From: Aquirhabdus sp.
GTDB taxonomy: Bacteria; Pseudomonadota; Gammaproteobacteria; Pseudomonadales; Moraxellaceae
Length of the DNA: 5,065 bases
NCBI GenBank assembly: GCA_030151145.1
Contig: JASLEL010000444.1
Coordinates: 1-5,065 of the forward strand
Reading direction: 5' to 3'
Part shown: positions 1 through 4,885 of the stretch, in pieces
Layout of the letters: each line of letters starts with the position of its first letter
Numbering within the stretch: the stretch's first letter is position 1
Translations under genes and position numbers: made by a program
The notes under the pieces: generated by a model
What the model was told of the DNA's origin: nothing
The model's database searches: none
The model's input: only the letters and a program-made list of their open reading frames with translations

Positions 1-1
1 T

Positions 2-232
2 CAATCCAAAGGCTATGTTAAAGGTCATGAGAACTCTTCAGAGCATTTTCGCTTTGGCGCTTTTTTGTGGTGGGTTTCGAAAAAACCATCTAAGAGCGAG
101 CTTGCTCATTTGATCAAGCTTTCATTTCTAGATGCTGATGATCTCATGGCGGAGGATGCGCGTCGTTATTTCAGAGACTGTGAAAATTTTGACTCTGAAC
201 ATCATGAGTTGATTCTAAAGCTGAGCGAGTAG
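2..232 (+). CDS. 3' end of an unrecognised protein (N-terminus outside window)
   Basis: An open frame runs in from the left edge (first full codon at 2) and ends with TAG at 230-232, giving 76 C-terminal residues. The segment has an aromatic core FRFGAFLWWV (about residues 16-25), then a helical stretch SELAHLIKL..LDADDLMAEDARRYF, and an acidic tail with two histidines (SEHHELILKLSE). It has no signal peptide or membrane helix in the visible part, so it is probably cytoplasmic. I do not recognise the family. The Trp-rich motif followed by amphipathic helices resembles small immunity-like or DUF proteins, but that is an impression and not an assignment. The Sel1-repeat gene follows after about 60 bp on the same strand, so the two may be co-transcribed. 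A TTGATCAA palindrome lies within the coding sequence at 110-117. Coding status is supported by the long open frame and sensible composition. Confidence 0.75.
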   Translation, partial: QSKGYVKGHENSSEHFRFGAFLWWVSKKPSKSELAHLIKLSFLDADDLMAEDARRYFRDCENFDSEHHELILKLSE

Positions 233-280
233 CGTGGGTTTGAACGCTGGGTTTACTTTGTTCTCAGCTTCATTTGCATA

Positions 281-285
281 GAGGG
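281..285 (+). promoter_or_regulatory. Ribosome binding site deciding between GTG 291 and ATG 294
   Basis: GAGGG, within AGAGGGAT, is the only good Shine-Dalgarno match before the Sel1-repeat gene. It sits 5 nt from the GTG at 291 and 8 nt from the ATG at 294. The wider spacing and the stronger initiation codon favour 294. Confidence 0.55.
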
Positions 286-293
286 ATCTGGTG

Positions 294-764
294 ATGAATA
301 CAGATGTGGATTTATTTGATCAAGCCTCGGATGCATGGGACAGAGAGGACTTTGAGACGGCGTTTTTAATTTTCCATGCGCTGTCCATGCAGGGCGATGT
401 CAATGCGTATGCCAATCTTGGTGTCCTGTATGAGCAAGGCATGGGTACTGCACGGGATATCGATCAAGCGATTTATTGGTATAAAAAAGCATGGCGCTGC
501 GATGGACAGACGTCGGCGTGTTCTAATCTTGCTGACTTATATCAGAAGATCGGCAATAGACGCGCTGCGTTGTATTGGTGGAAGAAAGCGGTCGCTGAAG
601 GTGATGGCGAAGCGGCTTTAGATTTGGCCAAGACGTATCTAGCGCGTGATCTCAAAGTCAGCCGTGACAAGGCCAAGTCGCTTTTGCAAGTTGCGGTATC
701 ATCGGATGTTATCAGTTCAGGCGGGCGGGAGGAGGCTGAGCATTTACTCGCTCATCTTCGCTAG
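294..764 (+). CDS. Sel1-like (TPR-like) repeat protein, cytoplasmic
   Basis: The protein has 156 residues if started at ATG 294, or 157 from the adjacent in-frame GTG at 291. I prefer ATG because GAGGG at 281-285 then lies 8 nt upstream, against 5 nt for GTG. Sel1-type helix pairs are clear. A half repeat (about residues 8-34, WDREDFETAFLIFHAL) is followed by a canonical unit at about 36-70 (NAYANLGVLYEQGMGTARD, then QAIYWYKKA), a second unit at about 72-104 (ACSNLADLYQK, then AALYWWKKAVAEGD) and a weaker third at about 105-139 (AALDLAKTYLARDLKVSRDKAKSLL). There is no signal peptide. Sel1 repeats are protein-protein interaction scaffolds; the partner cannot be read from the sequence. Such short proteins often accompany polymorphic-toxin or secretion loci as immunity or adaptor proteins, which is only a context-based possibility here. 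TTGATCAA occurs inside the gene at 316-323. Confidence 0.9.
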   Translation: MNTDVDLFDQASDAWDREDFETAFLIFHALSMQGDVNAYANLGVLYEQGMGTARDIDQAIYWYKKAWRCDGQTSACSNLADLYQKIGNRRAALYWWKKAVAEGDGEAALDLAKTYLARDLKVSRDKAKSLLQVAVSSDVISSGGREEAEHLLAHLR

Positions 765-863
765 CGGTCGGTATTGTATGAATCATCAGTTAAATTTTTG
801 GCCTGCCCATATCCCTGCATGCGTAGGTATCGGAAATTAGGTAATATTGCTCCTGTGGAAAAT

Positions 864-871
864 TTGATCAA
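864..871. repeat. TTGATCAA palindrome in the leader of the membrane-protein gene
   Basis: This perfect 8-bp palindrome, within AATTTGATCAATTTG, lies 20 bp upstream of the start of the 892-1239 gene. It follows a TAATAT element at 842-847 that could act as a -10 box, although no convincing -35 box is seen. The same 8-mer occurs at 110-117, 316-323, 1940-1947 and 2312-2319. Its position here could suit an operator. Because other copies lie inside coding sequence, a genome-wide iterated palindrome is at least as likely. Confidence 0.4.
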
Positions 872-891
872 TTTGGTGCAGGGAGCACGCG

Positions 892-1239
892 ATGCGACAG
901 TCTTTATTTCCATCTGATGATGCCTTGCCGACGTGGCTGCATACGGTTTTGCTGATGGCCATCGTTTCGCCGTTTTGTCTTTCTCTGCTATGGCCCGGGC
1001 TGCAGGCGATCAGGGCTCATGAGCTGGCCCCGTTTGGGTTTCAGGGGGATTATTTCTTTGGCGGGGTGATGCTGCATGGCAGGCAGGCGGTGCTGGCTGG
1101 GTTTGCGCTGGTGATGCTGGCGGGGGTGTTTCCTGCGCTGGCGCTGTGTCTTTCAAGATTTGAGCGTGTGCGGCATTGGGCGTGTATCAGTATGGGGGTG
1201 CTGTTTGCGCTTTTTCTGGTGTTTTCTTATGGGGTTTAG
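892..1239 (+). CDS. Small inner-membrane protein, three predicted helices
   Basis: The 115-residue protein starts at ATG 892 behind a good Shine-Dalgarno (AGGGAG, 880-885; 6-nt spacer). Three hydrophobic segments are visible at about residues 16-35 (LHTVLLMAIVSPFCLSLLW), 66-87 (AVLAGFALVMLAGVFPALAL) and 94-113 (HWACISMGVLFALFLVF). Arg/His/Glu-rich stretches separate them. The loop between helices 1 and 2 is aromatic and glycine-rich (APFGFQGDYFFGGVMLHG, about 46-63). I do not recognise the family and no catalytic motif is visible. The gene is visibly more GC-rich, with many CTG and GTG codons, than the genes on either side. It lies 127 bp after the Sel1-repeat gene on the same strand and is convergent with the exported-protein gene that follows. 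A membrane immunity-type protein is possible but not shown. Confidence 0.8.
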   Translation: MRQSLFPSDDALPTWLHTVLLMAIVSPFCLSLLWPGLQAIRAHELAPFGFQGDYFFGGVMLHGRQAVLAGFALVMLAGVFPALALCLSRFERVRHWACISMGVLFALFLVFSYGV

Positions 1240-1281
1240 CGGGTTTTGGGTGTGAGTTTTAGCCTGCGGCTGAGATGATGG

Positions 1282-1296
1282 TTTGATTCGATCAAA
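1282..1296. repeat. Inverted repeat TTTGAT-TCG-ATCAAA between convergent genes
   Basis: TTTGAT and ATCAAA form a perfect 6-bp inverted repeat around a 3-nt loop. It lies 42 bp past the stop of the membrane-protein gene. It looks like the TTGATCAA palindrome split by an insertion in its centre. No T-tract follows, so I do not call it an intrinsic terminator. Confidence 0.4.
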
Positions 1297-1326
1297 TCTG
1301 AAGCGGTGGGTGAGGTTAATTCCGCC

Positions 1327-1355
1327 GGTGGGTTAAAACCCACCCTACACGAGCT
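1327..1355. repeat. GGTGGGTT/AACCCACC hairpin repeat, copy A
   Basis: The core at 1327-1344 is an 8-bp perfect stem (GGTGGGTT / AACCCACC) with a 2-nt loop. The tail CCTACACGAGCT extends to 1355. The 29-bp unit matches copy B at 1881-1909 in 27 of 29 positions and in the same orientation, so the two copies flank the 1372-1773 gene as direct repeats. On the minus strand the hairpin begins 27 nt after that gene's stop. No run of T follows, so a role as a REP-like element or an RNA-stabilising 3' structure is as plausible as termination. Confidence 0.75.
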
Positions 1356-1371
1356 ATGTTTGTTTATCGCA

Positions 1372-1773
1372 TTACAGCGGACATCTTCCCCTTTTTCTCA
1401 GGATTGCTATTTTTCTGCGATAGTCGCTGTTATCCATATGCTGACGATAGCCCAAGCTATTCATTTTTTTATTAGCATCGTACTGGTATAAAACTCCGCA
1501 ACGCAATTCATTGTCACCCAGCATAGCTGCTTTCATTTTCCAGTAGTCACAAAGTGTTGCTTGATTATCCTCATCCACACAGTAGTAAGTAAATAGTCCT
1601 TTTGCTGCGTGAACATCGCCTGCGTTAGCCTTCTTTATTATAGGAGCCAGTTCAGATGGCGTGGCTGCAGGTGGCGCGTGTATATAGTCGCCAATCTCAG
1701 CATCTGGCTTAGACCAGCAAGCTAATGGCATGCTGAGTAAAGAAATCATCAGAATAAGCGGTATGTTGCGCAT
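1372..1773 (-). CDS. Small exported cysteine-rich protein with Sel1-like helix pair
   Basis: From ATG 1773 the protein has 133 residues. An in-frame ATG at 1803 would add ten residues (MSHFGPSRSV). Neither start has a clear Shine-Dalgarno; I chose 1773 because it gives a compact export signal (MRNIPLILMISLLSMPLA, then Cys19). The site PLAC is a poor lipobox because Pro sits at -3, so signal peptidase I cleavage near there is also possible. The mature part contains a Sel1/TPR-like stretch (ELAPIIKKANAGDVHAAKGLFTYY, about 41-64, then DYWKMKAAMLGD, about 76-87) and four further cysteines (65, 75, 92, 131) that could form disulfides in the periplasm. The tail is basic (RRKIAILRKRGRCPL). The exact function is unrecognised. 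A copy of its 5' end and upstream DNA recurs at 4219-4373, where the rest of the gene is missing. Confidence 0.8.
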   Translation of the reverse strand: MRNIPLILMISLLSMPLACWSKPDAEIGDYIHAPPAATPSELAPIIKKANAGDVHAAKGLFTYYCVDEDNQATLCDYWKMKAAMLGDNELRCGVLYQYDANKKMNSLGYRQHMDNSDYRRKIAILRKRGRCPL

Positions 1774-1909
1774 GACTGATCTGCTTGGGCCAAAGTGGGA
1801 CATCTGACTGTGAGTCGAGCATATCTGAAGTTTTTGATTTATTTTGTGAATTTTATGCTGTAGGTGCTATTTATATCGTTGGTGGGTTGAAACCCACCCT
1901 ACATGAGCT
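1755..1909. repeat. Long duplicated segment, copy 1 (intact gene start)
   Basis: This segment covers the first codons of the exported-protein gene (minus strand), its whole upstream region and hairpin repeat B. It aligns with 4219-4373 at a constant offset of 2464. Over 1755-1877 I count about 11 mismatches in 123 positions, many of them T-to-C changes. Similarity falls in the hairpin, and copy 2 has a small insertion after 4364. Similarity stops at 1755, inside the signal-peptide codons. The upstream part keeps a TTCACA element (minus strand, 1845-1850) in both copies that could be a -35 box. I see no convincing -10 box at ideal spacing. Confidence 0.85.
1881..1909. repeat. GGTGGGTT/AACCCACC hairpin repeat, copy B
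   Basis: The core at 1881-1898 is an 8-bp perfect stem with loop GA, followed by CCTACATGAGCT. It differs from copy A by two bases only. On the minus strand it begins 17 nt after the stop of the small acidic protein gene, and it is also the outer end of the long duplicated segment. Confidence 0.75.
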
Positions 1910-1915
1910 TGTGAT

Positions 1916-2233
1916 TTAATCAATGATCAATGGCAGGATTTGATCAAAAAAATGAGGGTTGGCTTCAATAGCTTCTGTTGTAAAGACGTAGTCTATCCGT
2001 GTTTCATCCAGCTTAAGGTCATATACAGTCACTTGAATCCAACCGGTTTCCCAAAAATCCACATCACCAATTTTAGATTCATTCTTAAATTCTACGCGCT
2101 CTCCACTATACGAGCCAAAATTTGCGAATTCAGATTGATGTGAGTCGTAGCTAAAGGTAAAGCCTTTCATCTTTGGCTTTACCTCGGTGTCAAAGTCCTG
2201 CATGGTTTTAATGATCATTTTCTCTTCACTCAT
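1916..2233 (-). CDS. Small acidic cytoplasmic protein, family not recognised
   Basis: The protein has 105 residues from ATG 2233. A weak GGATAG sits directly before this start. A second Met at residue 6, preceded by GAAGAG in the coding sequence, is an alternative start. The protein is rich in Asp and Glu and has no signal peptide or membrane helix. The middle and end look like an alpha/beta fold with aromatic-rich strands: FTFSYDSH at about 25-32, DFWETGWIQVTVYDL at about 59-73 and IDYVFTTEAI at about 79-88. A hydrophobic C-terminus follows (FFDQILPLIID). Small, acidic, single-domain proteins of this kind are common among immunity proteins of contact-dependent or type VI toxin systems, but I cannot match a named Imm family. 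The deaminase gene ends 94 bp upstream with a hairpin in between, so the two are probably not translationally coupled. TTGATCAA occurs inside the gene at 1940-1947. Confidence 0.8.
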   Translation of the reverse strand: MSEEKMIIKTMQDFDTEVKPKMKGFTFSYDSHQSEFANFGSYSGERVEFKNESKIGDVDFWETGWIQVTVYDLKLDETRIDYVFTTEAIEANPHFFDQILPLIID

Positions 2234-2244
2234 CTATCCGAGCG

Positions 2245-2274
2245 TGCAGCGTGGGTTGTAACCCGCACGCTGCA
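2245..2274 (-). terminator. Long hairpin after the deaminase gene
   Basis: TGCAGCGTG (2245-2253) pairs perfectly with CACGCTGCA (2266-2274). GGTT/AACC continues the stem inside, giving 13 bp in all, with a 2-nt CG bulge and a GT loop. It lies 53 nt past the deaminase stop, just before the start of the next minus-strand gene. No T-run follows on the minus strand, so it is not a textbook intrinsic terminator. It may attenuate read-through, protect the 3' end, or be a divergent relative of the GGTGGGTT hairpin family, since it shares GTGGGTT..AACCC. Confidence 0.45.
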
Positions 2275-2327
2275 TTGCATATCCGTCTCTACGATGTACG
2301 CAAACATCGCTTTGATCAAGGGGTGAG

Positions 2328-3830
2328 TCAGCGCGGCGCCACATGCTGCTGCCGGCTCAGGGCGTCGATTGCGGCTTCAAACTGGGCAAAGCGCTGATCC
2401 AGTATCCGGTTTTGCGCGGCCTTGTCATCTGCTGACAGGAAGGCGTAGCGGATGCTGCGATAGACGGTTGCCTTGAGTTCGGGGTAGGAGGGCTTGTAGC
2501 GTGTGGCGTAGAGCAGGTATTCATTGCTGATGTCGCTACGCGATACGCCTTCATCATCGGTCGAGATCAGGAACGGTACGCCAAACTGACGGTAGACGCT
2601 GATGGGGTGGGCTTGGCCTTGGACGCCCAGGATGAACTCGTTGCTGGTCAGGTTGATTTCGACCGGAATGTCGTGTGCCTTCATTTCCTGTAGCAGGGAT
2701 GGGGCGTCCGCTTCGTAGACGATGTCGATGCCATGTCCGATGCGTTCGGCGTGGGCGACTTCGACCGCAAGGCGGATATGATCGCGCAGACCTTCCGGCG
2801 GCACCATGCCGAGGGTCAGCTCGCCAGCGTGCAGGGCCAGATGGACATCGGGGTAGCGCTGATGGAGGAAGCCGATCATCTGCATGTGCAGGGCGTAATC
2901 GCGCATCGCCACGATGCCGTTTTCCGGTCCGACGATGTTGACGCCGACGATCAGCGGATTATGGTGCGCCGCGACAAAGGCGGCATACAGGCCGGCAAAG
3001 GTATAGGATGCCTGATTGTTACGCGAGACATAGGTCTGAAAGCGGATGCTGAAGTCGGCATCATTCAGACCGCTGGCATAGCCAGCTAGGGTGTCTTTAT
3101 AGGTGCCGATCAGGCTTTGCGTTGCGCTGTCGGCATCCAGTGCGGCAGTGGCGCGGGCGAGGACGGGGGTGACGCTGCCGGCATCGGCATCTGGGGATAG
3201 CGCGTCGATGGCAGCAGTGATGCTGGGGTCGATCTTACTGTCCTTGGCGACGGGCGCACCTTGAAACATGGTTTCGAGGTATTGCAGGTTTTCTGCTTTG
3301 GCGCGGGCTTTCAGCAGTAGCAGTCCGCTGTGCGGCGTGTAGCCGGAGGTGGCACCGAAATAGCCGAAGGTGTCGAAGAACTGTTTGTCTGGTGGCGGTA
3401 CTTCATGGCTGTGATTATAGTAGTCCTTGTCTGACCAGCGCATGAGCAGGGCACGATAGAGGTCGTTGTTGGCACGAATTTCTGCGCCGCTCAGGCAGGG
3501 GTTGCCTGCGGCTTGGGTGACTGGCGGTTGGGTCTCGATGCGCAGGGTATTGCTATAGATGCAGTATTTCTGCTGATCGACCCAGTCCAGATAGGTTTCG
3601 ACGTAGAGTGCGCCGGTGTAGTGGTTGTGCAGGTCACCGCCTTTGGGCAGCATGTGCATGAACAGGGTCAGTCCGGAGATTTGCGGGTCGCCACTGAGCA
3701 GGCTGTCGTAGTAGCGGCTGGTGACGGTGGCGGCGTTGGTGACGGTGGCGCTGTGCGGTTTTGCCGATACTGCCGTGACGGGCAGTAGGGCGATGGTGGC
3801 GAGCAGGAGGGTGTGTTTGATGTGCTGCAT
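2328..3830 (-). CDS. Secreted/periplasmic adenosine deaminase family protein (ADGF/ADA2-like)
   Basis: This 500-residue metal-dependent hydrolase is predicted to deaminate adenosine or deoxyadenosine to inosine or deoxyinosine plus ammonia in the periplasm or outside the cell. The start at 3830 has a strong Shine-Dalgarno (AGGGAG, 3836-3841; 5-nt spacer). A signal peptide is clear (residues 1-23, cleavage AVSA/KP). Family motifs appear in order: MLPKGGDLHNH (zinc ligands His68 and His70), GVNIVGPEN (296-304; Asn298 replaces the usual Asp), HAGE (334-337; zinc His334 and catalytic Glu337), RIGHG (363-367; His366), SNEF (396-399) and STDDEG (423-428; Asp425 and Asp426). All key catalytic residues are therefore present. 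Typical cytosolic ADA has about 330-360 residues. The extra length is the signal peptide plus a longer region between HNH and HAGE, which includes Cys90 and Cys112 (possible disulfide). The gene is visibly GC-richer than its small neighbours and looks more native to the chromosome. Substrate preference is not proven by sequence. Confidence 0.92.
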   Translation of the reverse strand: MQHIKHTLLLATIALLPVTAVSAKPHSATVTNAATVTSRYYDSLLSGDPQISGLTLFMHMLPKGGDLHNHYTGALYVETYLDWVDQQKYCIYSNTLRIETQPPVTQAAGNPCLSGAEIRANNDLYRALLMRWSDKDYYNHSHEVPPPDKQFFDTFGYFGATSGYTPHSGLLLLKARAKAENLQYLETMFQGAPVAKDSKIDPSITAAIDALSPDADAGSVTPVLARATAALDADSATQSLIGTYKDTLAGYASGLNDADFSIRFQTYVSRNNQASYTFAGLYAAFVAAHHNPLIVGVNIVGPENGIVAMRDYALHMQMIGFLHQRYPDVHLALHAGELTLGMVPPEGLRDHIRLAVEVAHAERIGHGIDIVYEADAPSLLQEMKAHDIPVEINLTSNEFILGVQGQAHPISVYRQFGVPFLISTDDEGVSRSDISNEYLLYATRYKPSYPELKATVYRSIRYAFLSADDKAAQNRILDQRFAQFEAAIDALSRQQHVAPR

Positions 3831-3835
3831 GTTGG

Positions 3836-3841
3836 CTCCCT
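3836..3841 (-). promoter_or_regulatory. Strong ribosome binding site of the deaminase gene
   Basis: AGGGAG on the minus strand sits 5 nt before the ATG at 3830. It fixes the start that carries the signal peptide. Confidence 0.75.
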
Positions 3842-3889
3842 GATCTTAGTTAAGTTTCGTTGAGGTTTGTCCAGTTTCTTTTCATGATT

Positions 3890-3953
3890 CAGCAGTTTAG
3901 TGATACAGCGATTTAGCTATACCACGTTTGAGCAGTAAAGCGGTTTAGTCTTA
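3890..3953. repeat. Four degenerate 16-bp tandem repeats upstream of the deaminase gene
   Basis: Read on the plus strand, the block divides into CAGCAGTTTAGTGATA, CAGCGATTTAGCTATA, CCACGTTTGAGCAGTA and AAGCGGTTTAGTCTTA, with no spacer. Units 1, 2 and 4 share AGC-NN-TTTAG and end in TA, with 12 of 16 matches between 1 and 2 and between 1 and 4. Unit 3 is weaker. The block lies 60-123 bp before the deaminase start, where a promoter would be expected. The minus strand shows TTTACT and TATAGC elements here, but not at convincing spacing. The repeats could be regulator sites or simple sequence drift. Confidence 0.4.
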
Positions 3954-4207
3954 AAAAGGGCTCTGTCCGAGTCGGCGGCTGTCGAGTTTTATGCTTAAAG
4001 TCTTGTAATTGGTAAATTTTACAGCTTTTTGAGAAACATTGATGATATTGGAAACTTTAATAAATTTATTTATAACAATGGTTTATATATAAAGCCGCAA
4101 CACACGCTAACCTATCCAATGTGCGCTTTTTTCCTTTCCCTGCGTATCCTGCAAAGGTGGGAGGGTTTCCAAGTCCAAGCATTTAATTCCGTTTCAACTG
4201 TTCACCG
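3954..4207. other. Gene-free, partly AT-rich stretch between deaminase and broken gene copy
   Basis: I see no credible gene here on either strand. The left part is mixed sequence (an AAAAAGGG run, then a GC-rich GTCGGCGGCTGTCGAG). From about 4000 to 4095 it becomes strongly AT-rich and includes the 12-bp palindrome TTTATATATAAA at 4082-4093. No start with a Shine-Dalgarno leads a frame of sensible composition. Together with 3831-3953 and the copy-2 segment, it makes about 550 bp without a functional gene. This would fit the scar of a deleted gene or an enlarged regulatory region. Confidence 0.5.
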
Positions 4208-4267
4208 TCACATCGCGTTAAGCGGTATGTGGCGCATGACTGATCTGCTTGGGCCAAGGTGGGACAT
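4208..4267 (-). pseudogene. 5' remnant of a second copy of the exported-protein gene
   Basis: On the minus strand the frame reads MSHLGPSRSVMRHIPLNAM and then TGA. This compares with MSHFGPSRSVMRNIPLILM at the start of the intact gene (ATG at 1803). The two agree in 15 of 19 residues, and DNA similarity ends at 4219, inside the signal-peptide codons. Both potential start codons are kept. What follows is unrelated and no continuation of the gene is found. This is best read as a paralogue truncated by deletion or recombination, or as a duplication that copied only the promoter and gene start. The DNA similarity shows the relationship clearly; the direction of events is inference. Confidence 0.7.
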
Positions 4268-4373
4268 CAGGCTGTGAGCCCAGCATATCTGAAGTTTCTG
4301 ATTTATTTTGTGAATTTTATGCTGCAGGTGCTACTTATACCTAGGGAGGGTGAAAAGCCACCCTAGGTAGGTG
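4219..4373. repeat. Long duplicated segment, copy 2 (truncated gene start)
   Basis: This is the partner of 1755-1909 at constant offset 2464, with about 11 mismatches over the first 123 bp. It runs from the truncated signal-peptide codons through the shared upstream region to a diverged hairpin next to the stop of the BamE-like gene. In both copies the segment therefore sits between the 3' end of one minus-strand gene and the start of the exported-protein frame. Confidence 0.85.
4340..4367 (-). terminator. Hairpin after the BamE-like gene (diverged repeat family member)
   Basis: CCTAGGG (4340-4346) pairs with CCCTAGG (4361-4367). The stem continues with one mismatch and two further pairs around an A-rich loop. 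It occupies the same place in the duplicated segment as hairpin copy B, but the GGTGGGTT core has changed to GGAGGGTG/GCCACCC, while an outer 7-bp stem is perfect. It lies 17 nt after the stop at 4385. No T-run follows on the minus strand, so termination is uncertain. Confidence 0.45.
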
Positions 4374-4384
4374 AGCTGCATTTG

Positions 4385-4861
4385 TTACTTCTCATTCATA
4401 TCCACGACGGGGATTTTAGGATTGACAGCTCGCTTCACTTTAGAGACGCCAGAATACAGGATTGATGTGAGCTTTTCGTCTTTGTCAAAGATAAAGCTGA
4501 TTTGTTGGTTTTTTAGATTTTCGGCATGTCCTAGGCTACTTTGAATGGTGTGTCTTTGTATAAAGTAAATCATTACATAATGGCTAGGTGGCTGATCCAA
4601 GGATTTGTTCGGCGCTGCGCCATAGGCATCAGGTGCATAGCCGAGAGTTTTAACCACATCTTTGCTGACTTCGCCCAGCTTCAATCTTTTCAGGTTATGG
4701 ACGATATGATTTTTCCGCTGGATGTTGATCTTTTCAATCGTGTTTGCTGGGTCGGGTTTAAGTGGATATTGGGTTGGATAGGGTGTCTGCGCTTTACTGG
4801 ATGGGCATGCCAGAGAGAGCATCAGGATACTCATTAAGAAAACATGTGGTTTATATGTCAT
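4385..4861 (-). CDS. Exported BamE/SmpA-like domain protein
   Basis: The 158-residue protein starts at ATG 4861. There is no strong Shine-Dalgarno, only AGAGC about 11 nt upstream. A Met at residue 10 is an alternative start, also without a ribosome site. The N-terminus is an export signal (VFLMSILMLSLAC, 7-19). Cys19 follows LSLA, an imperfect lipobox with Ser at -3; cleavage after SKA (22-24) by signal peptidase I is the alternative. A Pro/Tyr-rich linker follows. Residues about 56-135 have the layout of the BamE/SmpA/OmlA fold: a helix with L-K-x-G-x-x-x-x-x-V-x-x-x-L-G (60-74), then a beta strand YVMIYFIQR (95-103) and a closing strand pair ISFIFDKDEKLTSILY (121-136). BamE itself is a short lipoprotein of the outer-membrane assembly complex; this protein is not obviously BamE, and other exported proteins share the fold. 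It follows the partial gene at 4886 by 24 bp, so the two are probably one operon. Confidence 0.8.
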   Translation of the reverse strand: MTYKPHVFLMSILMLSLACPSSKAQTPYPTQYPLKPDPANTIEKINIQRKNHIVHNLKRLKLGEVSKDVVKTLGYAPDAYGAAPNKSLDQPPSHYVMIYFIQRHTIQSSLGHAENLKNQQISFIFDKDEKLTSILYSGVSKVKRAVNPKIPVVDMNEK

Positions 4862-4885
4862 GACTGAACGCTCTAAATGAGTATT

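Noticed and set aside
778..840. Possible 20-codon peptide (MNHQLNFWPAHIPACVGIGN)
   Set aside because: It has no Shine-Dalgarno, sits in a gene gap, and nothing supports its translation.
1282..1344. Bidirectional intrinsic terminator between the convergent genes
   Set aside because: Two small inverted repeats are present, but neither is followed by a T-run on either strand. They are reported as repeats instead.
1327..1909. CRISPR array or integron attC sites
   Set aside because: Only two good 29-bp repeats exist, 554 bp apart with a gene between them. There are no regular short spacers, and the palindrome lacks the imperfect two-box structure of attC.
2675..3788. Several plus-strand open frames opposite the deaminase gene
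   Set aside because: They are antisense shadows of a GC-rich gene whose minus-strand protein has complete family motifs.
4082..4093. TTTATATATAAA palindrome as an origin or operator
   Set aside because: It lies in a locally AT-rich tract where such palindromes arise by chance, with no DnaA-box-like sequences nearby.
4029..4277. Plus-strand open frame of 82 codons
   Set aside because: It spans the AT-rich gap and runs into the duplicated segment, where the opposite strand carries the remnant gene start. It has no ribosome site and two unrelated halves.
4541..4837. Plus-strand frame of 98 codons opposite the BamE-like gene
   Set aside because: It is antisense to a protein with an export signal and a recognisable fold. 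Its composition is erratic and it has no ribosome site.
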